Below, in pieces: positions 1 through 4,488 of a stretch of DNA of 5,449 bases. The translations under genes and the position numbers were made by a program. A model generated the notes under the pieces. That model saw only the letters and a list, made by a program, of their open reading frames with translations, made no database searches and had not been told where the DNA came from. This DNA is from an uncultured Oscillibacter sp. (GTDB lineage: Bacteria > Bacillota > Clostridia > Oscillospirales > Oscillospiraceae). Numbering within the stretch: the stretch's first letter is position 1; every line of letters starts with the position of its first letter. Location of the stretch: contig CAJTJA010000102.1 of assembly GCA_910576845.1 (NCBI GenBank), positions 1 to 5,449 on the forward strand. The letters are read 5' to 3'.

Positions 1-34
1 CAAATGTATTGGGCCGCCAAGGAGCCTCCTCCAT
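1..34 (-). CDS. Probable 5' end of the excisionase-like gene, if the window is circular
   Basis: Read on the minus strand, an ATG at 34-32 opens MEEAPWRPNTF down to base 2. Base 1 plus bases 5449-5448 then form GAC (Asp), followed by AAA (Lys) and the ATG at 5444. The frame is therefore continuous with the HTH gene at the right edge, adding 13 residues (MEEAPWRPNTFDK). The first upstream in-frame stop is TAG at 52-50, and ATG 34 is the only ATG between them. A modest AAGGG Shine-Dalgarno lies 5 bases upstream. The ATG at 5444 has no Shine-Dalgarno within the joined sequence, which favours the longer protein. The call depends entirely on the ends being contiguous in nature. Confidence 0.5.
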   Translation of the reverse strand, partial: MEEAPWRPNTF

Positions 35-217
35 GACCGCCCTTTTTACCTAACCCGAAGAAAATCCGGGAAATTTTCTGGATCGCTGATGCTTATCCGA
101 TGCTTATCGTGTGAGACTGGTGCAACTTTCGTCTCAATAGTTGCCTCAAATCTCAAAAAGTTGAGAATACTGCGACTGGTGAGACTGGAGTTTTCTCCTG
201 AAACCCCTTTCGGATGC
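35..217. promoter_or_regulatory. Non-coding arm region of the attachment site (attP-like), repeat-dense
   Basis: No convincing gene is present here. Visible repeats are: GATGCTTATC twice in tandem (88-97 and 99-108, 11 bases apart, about one helical turn); GTGAGACTGG twice (111-120 and 179-188) with a third GACTGG at 174-179; the inverted pair TCTCAA/TTGAGA (151-156/161-166); GCAACT/AGTTGC (122-127/139-144); TGAGAC/GTCTCA (112-117/131-136); and a 7-base stem AGAAAAT/ATTTTCT (59-65/73-79). Phased short repeats beside a tRNA core are typical of arm-type sites for tyrosine integrases and excisionases. The xis promoter should also lie here on the minus strand, but I found no convincing -35/-10 pair. 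The role is inferred from position and repeats. Confidence 0.45.
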
Positions 218-262
218 CTCGTAACCCGGAGGTCGCAGGTTCAAGTCCTGTCTCCGCAACCA
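218..262 (+). tRNA. 3' fragment of tRNA-Thr(CGT), probable attachment-site core
   Basis: Bases 218-224 (CTCGTAA) read as a 7-base anticodon loop with T at position 33 and anticodon CGT. The 3' anticodon strand CCCGG (225-229), a 5-base variable loop (230-234), a T stem GCAGG/CCTGT (235-239/247-251) with loop TTCAAGT, the acceptor 3' strand CTCCGCA (252-258), discriminator A and encoded CCA (260-262) follow. The bases before 218 (GATGC) do not pair with CCCGG, and there is no D arm or 5' acceptor strand, so this is not a functional tRNA. A 45-base 3' copy ending at CCA, with int beside it, is the usual att core of tRNA-targeting tyrosine recombinases. An intact host gene should carry 5' strands CCGGG (anticodon stem) and TGCGGAG (acceptor). 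Confidence 0.8.
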
Positions 263-298
263 AAAAAACTCTGAAATCTTACGATTTCAGAGCTTTTT
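263..298 (+). terminator. Intrinsic terminator following the tRNA 3' end
   Basis: A perfect 10-base inverted repeat CTCTGAAATC/GATTTCAGAG (269-278/283-292) with a TTAC loop is followed by CTTTTTCTTT on the plus strand and preceded by seven A's, so it could act in both directions. It begins one base after the tRNA CCA. After integration it would become the terminator of the reconstituted host tRNA-Thr gene, which would keep the tRNA transcript from running into the element. Confidence 0.75.
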
Positions 299-327
299 CT
301 TTGTTCTTGCGTCGAAATAATCCGAGC

Positions 328-366
328 AAAAACTTGGGTCAGCGCCTTGACCCAAGCGCTGACCCA
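328..366 (-). terminator. Intrinsic terminator of the integrase transcript, with a nested alternative hairpin
   Basis: On the minus strand, starting 20 bases past the int stop codon, the 11-base inverted repeat TGGGTCAGCGC/GCGCTGACCCA (the plus-strand arms are 335-345 and 356-366) closes on a 10-base loop and is followed by AG and TTTTT (plus A's at 328-332). This is a standard rho-independent terminator for leftward transcription. The arm at 334-341 can instead pair with TGACCCAA inside the loop (348-355), giving a mutually exclusive, shorter hairpin. Confidence 0.7.
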
Positions 367-386
367 GACGGCGAAATGTCCGGAAA

Positions 387-1541
387 CTACCGGAGAGCAC
401 CGGAGAGGATTCCGCCCATCGTATTCGCCGCTTCTCTCTTCGCAGAGGTGGTGACGTGGGTGTAGGTGTCCAGGGTGAATCCGGCGGAGTAGTGGCCCAG
501 CATTCCGGAGACGGTCTTGATGTCTACCCCATTTTGCAATGCCAGGGTCGCAAACGTGTGTCTGAGATCGTGGAAGCGCACTTTCGGCAGTCCTGCCCGC
601 TTCAGCACCCGGTGGAGCATATGGAGTACGCTGTCCGGCGAGATGGGGCCTCCGGTGGGGGATGGGAACACGTATTGGCTTCTCCCGCTTTTTCTTTTCT
701 GCTCTCTCAGAACTTCCACTGCGTCTGCCGACAGCGGCAGAACCCGGTAGGCATTCTTCGTTTTCAGCGGCGCCTCCACGATCTCGCCGTCGATCCGGCA
801 GACCTGCCGCTGAACCCGGAGGCTGCTCTGCTCCAAATCGATGTCCTCCCATTTCAGCCCTAACAGCTCTCCGCGCCGGAGGCCCGTCGCCAATTCGATG
901 TAGTACATCTCAAAGACGCCGGTTTCTTTCGCCTCACGCAGGAAGGAGGTCAGCTGCTCTACGGGCAGGGTCTTCATCTCCCTATGCTCCAGCTTTGGCA
1001 GGGCACAGCCATCTGTCGGGTTGCCTGCGATCAGCTTCTGGTCCTTGGCGAAATCCATCGCCGAGGAAATCACCTGATTGATGTTCCGCACCGTCTTGGC
1101 GCTAAGGCCCTTGGGCTGTTTCTTTGCCTCAGTCCGCTCCACTCTGCCGCCGTTCAGCAGCTTTTTGTACAGCTTTTGCAAATCCAGAGAGGACAACTTG
1201 CTCAGCGGAACACTGCCGATGCTGGGCTTGATGTGGTTGTCGATATACCCTCGGTAGGTCTGATGGGACGAGGGCCGAACCTTGATCTTGGCGCAGTTCT
1301 CGAACCACACATCCATCCATTGACCGACTGTGTACTGCTCCGCTTTCACGATGTCCAGATTTGTATTTGTCTCAATCGCCGCCTTGAGCTTTGCCTTGAC
1401 GTCCGCCTGGGTCCTGCCCAGCACGTTTTTGTAAATCACCTTTCCAGTCACCGGGGCACGTCCCGCGGTGTATCGCCCCTCCCAGCGGCTATCTTTGCGC
1501 TTGCGGATGTTGCCCTCGCCATTGGCACGCCTTTTTGCCAC
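387..1541 (-). CDS. int: Tyrosine recombinase / site-specific integrase
   Basis: This protein of 384 residues should integrate and excise the element at the tRNA-Thr core just beyond its 3' end. The basic N-terminus (about residues 1-60, rich in K/R/G) looks like an arm-type DNA-binding domain. Residues about 65-175 form the SAM-like core-binding domain, and about 190-375 the catalytic domain. Visible catalytic residues are Arg222 (TGLRRGE), Lys260 or Lys262 in the beta-hairpin (LKTKNAYRVLPL), His324 and Arg327 (HDLRHT), His350 (LGHYS) and the nucleophile Tyr360 (TLDTYTHV), so it looks intact and active. The start is GTG at 1541, with a perfect AGGAGG at 1551-1556 nine bases upstream. The Shine-Dalgarno begins 10 bases before the start, inside the end of the upstream gene, whose stop is only 2 bases from the GTG, so the two are probably co-transcribed and coupled. 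The length is usual for Tn916/phage-type integrases. Confidence 0.95.
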   Translation of the reverse strand: MAKRRANGEGNIRKRKDSRWEGRYTAGRAPVTGKVIYKNVLGRTQADVKAKLKAAIETNTNLDIVKAEQYTVGQWMDVWFENCAKIKVRPSSHQTYRGYIDNHIKPSIGSVPLSKLSSLDLQKLYKKLLNGGRVERTEAKKQPKGLSAKTVRNINQVISSAMDFAKDQKLIAGNPTDGCALPKLEHREMKTLPVEQLTSFLREAKETGVFEMYYIELATGLRRGELLGLKWEDIDLEQSSLRVQRQVCRIDGEIVEAPLKTKNAYRVLPLSADAVEVLREQKRKSGRSQYVFPSPTGGPISPDSVLHMLHRVLKRAGLPKVRFHDLRHTFATLALQNGVDIKTVSGMLGHYSAGFTLDTYTHVTTSAKREAANTMGGILSGALR

Positions 1542-1543
1542 TG

Positions 1544-1840
1544 CTATTCACCTCCTATTCTTGTGTCGCCGTCGTTGTCATTTATGCACTCCGCCATCAG
1601 CCTGACGCCCAGCCGGAAGCCCGGGATGAAATTCTCGGTTGCTGTGATACTGTTGATCTCATGCTGTGACCGGATGAGTTTTGTAAGAGTCTCCTGATCG
1701 ATTTCCTCCAGCTGTTCCATGAGCTGATTTTCATATTTGGTGACACGAGCTTCCGCTTTTTCCAGCTCTGAGTCAGGCGCCATCTGTTGATCGCAGGGTG
1801 TGATGCTGCCATAGTAGAGATCTTCCAGTGTTTTTCTCAT
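1544..1840 (-). CDS. Small DUF6809-like protein of unknown function
   Basis: This 98-residue protein begins MRKTLEDLYYGSITPCDQQ, a start I recognise from the DUF6809 family found in Clostridia mobile elements; the assignment is from memory, not a search. Residues about 24-60 (ELEKAEARVTKYENQLMEQ onward) look like an amphipathic helical or coiled-coil stretch, followed by a conserved-looking GFRLGVRLMAE segment near residues 74-84. It has no signal peptide or membrane segment and no catalytic motif. I chose ATG 1840 because AGGAGGG (1848-1854) sits 7 bases upstream; an in-frame TTG/ATG-type start further up (1879) would be untranslated leader. It sits between relaxase and integrase and stops 2 bases before int, so a role in mobilization or in integrase control is possible but not shown. 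Confidence 0.8.
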   Translation of the reverse strand: MRKTLEDLYYGSITPCDQQMAPDSELEKAEARVTKYENQLMEQLEEIDQETLTKLIRSQHEINSITATENFIPGFRLGVRLMAECINDNDGDTRIGGE

Positions 1841-1984
1841 TTCTCTGCCCTCCTTTTCAACTGCACAACATACCAGCACGTTGTTTCAATAGCCAGGGTC
1901 GGAGGGCAAAGTTATCAGAAACTTATCATTTTCCAGCCGCAGCTTCTCTTTGTTTACAGTGGCGCAATCAACGACCGCATCTGA
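1841..1984 (-). other. Gap between relaxase and DUF6809 gene, with an open frame and possible promoter
   Basis: After the relaxase TAA (1985-1987) the same frame stays open for 32 codons to a TGA at 1886-1888 and reads like protein (ending KLRLENDKFLITLPSDPGY), but it has no in-frame ATG/GTG near its beginning and no Shine-Dalgarno. On the minus strand TGGTATGTT (the hexamer TATGTT is plus 1867-1872) resembles an extended -10 box that could drive DUF6809-int; the -35 is weak. Both are tentative. Confidence 0.25.
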
Positions 1985-3070
1985 TTATCCCATCGTCATC
2001 GACTGCCCCTGAGACTGCTCCTCATGATCGTCCGGCTTGTGACCCATAGCGATTTTCTTTTCTCTGAGCTGCTGTAGACGCTTGTGGTCGATCTGGATTC
2101 CGCCGGGGATGGTTGGGGCAGGTATCTGCTCTTGGAAGATATGGCTCATGTGGTGCAGCAGCCGCGTGACGGACAACATGACTGAGGGCGGCTTCAGGTT
2201 GTCCCAGCGGTCCAGGAAGAACTGCGCGTACTCGTTTCCCTGGATCGCTGACTGTGAGAACCAGTAGTGGGCTTGCTCACAGTTCTGCCTGTCCAGATAC
2301 AGTTTGCCGAGAGCATACTGGGCGTACCGGTTTCCAGTTTCGGCGGACTGAGTGAGGTAGTCCATCGCTTTGGCGGGGTCCCTCTCTACGACTTTGCCTC
2401 TGAGATACTCTTTGCCCAGGCGGTAGGCGGCACAGTCATTCCTGTTGCGAGCGGCGCACCCAAGCCACTGCACACCCAATTCTGGATTATGAATCTCCGG
2501 ATCATCGGAGAGAAGCAGTACCCCCAACTCATACTGCGCGGCAACCACACCCTGGCGAGCAGCTCGGTCGAACCAGGTCACAGCCTCCACACTGTCTGGG
2601 ATTAGAATAGTCCTGTCCATGTAGAGCCTGCCTGTGAGATACTGTGCGAACGGGTTGCCGTCTTGAGCCATGCTGATGATCTGCGTCGTCGCTTCATCTC
2701 TATCTTTCATCGGGGCGGTGTCATCTTGCGTAACCATCCACGGCTCCCAGCAGTTGTATGGCAGGTCAGAGAACTCCGTAAACTCATCCATATCTGCATC
2801 CTCGAAAGTGACCTTGCCCATGCGGATGTTTTCTGCTTCCTGGACGACTGCGTTCTTGATAGACCGGAACTCCTTTTGTTCAGAGAGAGGCGGACGCTGG
2901 TGCTCTTTCTCCGAGTAAAAATCTTCTATTTGACACTGGAGTTCCCACCACGTTTGATAGCACTCGTTGATGACAGGCAGTTGTTCCATCTGATTAACAA
3001 TCTCATCTACCGTTTTCTTTACTGCTTTGGGAAGGTAGCCGTATTTTTTCTTGCCCTTTACTGTCTCTAA
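1985..3070 (-). CDS. C-terminal half of the relaxase, with Sel1-like repeats
   Basis: The open frame after the amber codon encodes 361 residues. The first ATG is at 2989 (giving 334 residues, MEQLPVINECYQ), and it has no good Shine-Dalgarno, so independent translation is doubtful. From ATG 2989, residues 1-100 are helical and acidic. Residues about 107-261 hold roughly four Sel1/TPR-like repeats with the A-x-x-G-x-x-x-A-Q-Y-x-L-G pattern (e.g. AETGNRYAQYALGKLYLD and AIQGNEYAQFFLDRW). Residues 265-290 (LKPPSVMLSVTRLLHHMS) and the basic KRLQQLREKKIAMGHK near 303-318 match C-termini that I associate with MobP3 relaxases. Sel1 repeats usually mediate protein contacts; here they might dock the relaxase to a coupling protein, which is inference. 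Confidence 0.7.
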   Translation of the reverse strand, partial: LETVKGKKKYGYLPKAVKKTVDEIVNQMEQLPVINECYQTWWELQCQIEDFYSEKEHQRPPLSEQKEFRSIKNAVVQEAENIRMGKVTFEDADMDEFTEFSDLPYNCWEPWMVTQDDTAPMKDRDEATTQIISMAQDGNPFAQYLTGRLYMDRTILIPDSVEAVTWFDRAARQGVVAAQYELGVLLLSDDPEIHNPELGVQWLGCAARNRNDCAAYRLGKEYLRGKVVERDPAKAMDYLTQSAETGNRYAQYALGKLYLDRQNCEQAHYWFSQSAIQGNEYAQFFLDRWDNLKPPSVMLSVTRLLHHMSHIFQEQIPAPTIPGGIQIDHKRLQQLREKKIAMGHKPDDHEEQSQGQSMTMG

Positions 3071-3730
3071 CTAAGCGGCCAACGTCATCATCAGCGATTC
3101 CGCCTCTGGATGGCTGCCAAGGCTGGTCTGCATCTCCTGAGCCAGAGACTTCATTTCCTCTCTGGCCCTGCACACCAGCTCTTCTCTGGAGGAGGACTTC
3201 TGCTCGTAGGTATGGAGCAGCTCCTGCTTAAAAATATCGTTGGTCAGGGCAGACTTGATTTTGCGGATGCCATCCTTGGAGAGATACGCCTGCTCTGGCT
3301 TCACAGACCACGCCATCATGTGGATATGGGGATGGTCGCCCTCATCGTGGAAAGCGGCGTACCAACGGAAGTCACTGGGCGGTATATTCATGGCAGAGGC
3401 GATATCGTTGCGGTGGGCACGGATCAGATTTCGCCACTGAGTGGCGTGGTCGTGTCCCAGCCGTTCAGCGTCCTCCCGCTTGAGGGAGATGACGTGTGTC
3501 CAGATGTTGCCGGGGTATTCGTTCAGCTCCTTCATGGCCGCATCCATATCCACATTGTCCTCATCACCGAAGAGACCGTGGGACCGCGGCCGCTCTGCCA
3601 TGTATTCCATGTACCCAGAGGGCAGCAGTTCCACGCCTTCCCGGGTCCCGATGTACTTCAGGTAACCTCCTGGGTCGCTGCCTCCGCCACCGCCCTTGAT
3701 ATAGGGACTCTTGACGATCAGCCTTGCCAT
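3071..3730 (-). CDS. N-terminal catalytic half of the MobP3-type relaxase, truncated at the amber codon
   Basis: These 219 residues hold the whole relaxase fold region. Candidate nucleophile tyrosines are in YLKYI (Tyr23, Tyr26), after a glycine-rich stretch (GGGGG, 13-17). The metal-binding three-His motif is FHDEGDHPHIHMMAW (His128, His133, His135, His137). It also has the conserved-looking RAHRNDIASAMNIPP and LTNDIFKQELLHTYEQKS blocks. Compared with MobP3 proteins that I remember, about 60 residues between GTREGVELLP and SGYMEYMAERP are absent; this may be a natural short subtype. The start ATG 3730 overlaps the upstream RHH gene by 13 bases and has GGTGA (plus 3737-3741) 6 bases upstream, so the two are translationally linked. 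Because the catalytic motifs precede the TAG, this fragment might retain nicking activity. Confidence 0.85.
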   Translation of the reverse strand: MARLIVKSPYIKGGGGGSDPGGYLKYIGTREGVELLPSGYMEYMAERPRSHGLFGDEDNVDMDAAMKELNEYPGNIWTHVISLKREDAERLGHDHATQWRNLIRAHRNDIASAMNIPPSDFRWYAAFHDEGDHPHIHMMAWSVKPEQAYLSKDGIRKIKSALTNDIFKQELLHTYEQKSSSREELVCRAREEMKSLAQEMQTSLGSHPEAESLMMTLAA

Positions 3731-4149
3731 TGATCATCACCGTCCACGCTGTTGTCCTGTTCCTTCACCTTCTGCTCGAAGGTCAGCAGACCGTTGGTGG
3801 CTTTCACACTCTTCACACTGTTTGCACGCAGCTTCCGCAGGTAGTCAGGGTCCAGTTGGATGCAGTCCAGAACTGCGCTGATTCCCATATCAGTCTCCAC
3901 CGACAGCTTGTAGAGGAGCTGGGCCAGCCTGTCCTCGAACATCCCCAGCCGCCCGTCGATAGCGGACTGGATGGCCACGGGGAGAACGCCATTCACCTGC
4001 CCCGCCAGACAGTCTGCGTAAAAATTCACCGCTTTAACCACGAACTCATTCCGGCTCTGGCAGTCATCCTTCTTGTACCAGCTTTCAATCTTCCACCGGG
4101 TCACATCGTCCAGCCGCAGTGGAAATCGGTTCTCATTTTTGTTATCCAT
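3718..4149 (-). CDS. Ribbon-helix-helix-like relaxosome accessory protein
   Basis: This small 143-residue protein sits directly upstream of the relaxase and overlaps it. The N-terminus NRFPLRLDD (residues 7-15) fits the beta-strand of an Arc/MetJ-type ribbon-helix-helix domain, followed by helix VTRWKIESWYKK (16-27), a turn, and SRNEFVVKAVNFYADCL (32-48). The rest (about 60-130) is helical and ends in an acidic, hydrophilic tail. Proteins of this type in MobC position bind oriT and help the relaxase melt DNA. The start is ATG 4149, with AGGAA (4158-4162) 8 bases upstream; a TTG at 4152 in frame would add one Met and is less likely. The oriT-like region lies directly upstream, so the protein may also repress its own transcription. 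The RHH call is by pattern only. Confidence 0.75.
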   Translation of the reverse strand: MDNKNENRFPLRLDDVTRWKIESWYKKDDCQSRNEFVVKAVNFYADCLAGQVNGVLPVAIQSAIDGRLGMFEDRLAQLLYKLSVETDMGISAVLDCIQLDPDYLRKLRANSVKSVKATNGLLTFEQKVKEQDNSVDGDDQWQG

Positions 4150-4284
4150 CAAAAGGCTTCCTTTCCCGTCCTTTCCCGCTCAAAGACATCATCCGTAAGC
4201 CTTGCCGCAGGTGAATCACGTCTTTGGGCGGCCTCAATTTGTGGTTTCCTCTCTGCTTTTGACCTCACTCCCGTCCCCCGCAAA

Positions 4285-4350
4285 CTGCCCGCACTGCGGG
4301 CAGAAGTGACCAGCGAGGTGCCAACAAGGCGGCACGCTTTTATCCTGCTC
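4285..4350 (+). other. oriT: Probable origin of transfer (oriT) with RP4-like nic site
   Basis: The plus strand carries TATCCTGC at 4341-4348, identical to the RP4/IncP nic core (TATCCTG^C), which MOB-P relaxases cut; the predicted nick is between 4347 and 4348. Five bases upstream is an inverted repeat GTGCC/GGCAC (4318-4322/4331-4335), in the place of the relaxase-binding repeat of known oriTs. Further up is a perfect CTGCCCGC/GCGGGCAG repeat (4285-4292/4296-4303) that could be the accessory-protein site. A MOB-P type relaxase is encoded immediately downstream on the other strand. With this nick strand, DNA would leave toward higher coordinates, so the winged-helix and xis genes enter first and the mob genes last, the usual polarity. 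Confidence 0.6.
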
Positions 4351-4424
4351 CTCGTCGTCGCGGACTTCATATCCCTCGCTCCGCCGCAAGCGGCAGAGCT
4401 TGCTCATTCCGCCGCTCCGCCTCT

Positions 4425-4459
4425 CCCCACCGCAACCGCTTCGCTGGGTTGCGGTGGGG
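4425..4459. repeat. Perfect 13-base inverted repeat
   Basis: CCCCACCGCAACC (4425-4437) pairs perfectly with GGTTGCGGTGGGG (4447-4459) around a 9-base loop. Neither side is followed by a T-run, so it is not a typical intrinsic terminator. It lies between the nic-like site and the 3' end of the winged-helix gene, and could be part of oriT, a single-strand origin or an mRNA 3' stabiliser. Confidence 0.75.
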
Positions 4460-4468
4460 GGCCCATTT

Positions 4469-4488
4469 TGCGCCTCTCAACGGGCGCA
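4469..4488. repeat. Inverted repeat overlapping the stop of the winged-helix gene
   Basis: TGCGCC/GGCGCA (4469-4474/4483-4488) with an 8-base loop straddles the TGA at 4479-4477. There is no T-tract on the minus strand after it, so termination there is not supported. It might act with the stronger hairpin at 4425-4459. Confidence 0.4.

Larger units (their letters stand above)
1985..3730 (-). pseudogene. MobP3-type relaxase gene interrupted by a single in-frame amber codon
   Basis: Reading from ATG 3730 to TAA 1985 gives 581 codons in one unbroken frame, except for TAG at 3073-3071. Immediately after it the frame continues as LETVKGKKKYGYLPKAVKK, then into the C-terminal half. I recognise this linker as the normal continuation of MobP3-family relaxases, where the residue at the TAG is, as I recall, typically Gln or a similar residue. 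CAG to TAG is one transition, so a nonsense mutation or base-call error is the simplest reading. The intact protein would nick oriT, attach covalently to the 5' end and pilot the strand into a helper's channel. Int and the DUF6809 gene also end in TAG, which argues against general amber recoding in this host. Confidence 0.75.
4150..4476. other. Intergenic, GC-rich, hairpin-dense region containing the probable oriT
   Basis: These 327 bases separate the RHH gene from the winged-helix gene. I see no convincing gene in them. They contain perfect inverted repeats at 4285-4303 (8-base arms, 3-base loop), 4318-4335 (5-base arms), 4383-4394 (5-base arms, AA loop) and 4425-4459 (13-base arms, 9-base loop), and the start of a hairpin at 4469-4488. 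This density fits an origin of transfer, with protein-binding sites between divergent functions even though both flanking genes run leftward. Confidence 0.6.

Noticed and set aside
984..1697. Plus-strand frame of 237 codons antisense to int
   Set aside because: The opposite strand encodes a complete integrase with all catalytic residues; this frame has no motif and no Shine-Dalgarno.
1841..1879. Longer start for the DUF6809-like protein (MLVCCAVEKEGRE extension)
   Set aside because: It would translate through the perfect AGGAGGG at 1848-1854, which is clearly placed for ATG 1840, and the family start MRKTLEDLYYG matches that ATG.
3071..3073. TAG recoding as a sense codon in this host
   Set aside because: TAG also ends int and the DUF6809-like gene. 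Reading through the latter would run into int sequence out of frame, so general recoding is not supported from this window.
4149..4370. A 73-codon minus-strand frame whose TGA overlaps the RHH gene's ATG (TGATG)
   Set aside because: It runs straight through the oriT hairpins and nic-like site, its composition (R/S/A/K-rich) is that of structured DNA, and its ATG has a GAGGG only 2 bases upstream. The overlap is suggestive of coupling, so it should be revisited if relatives keep the frame.
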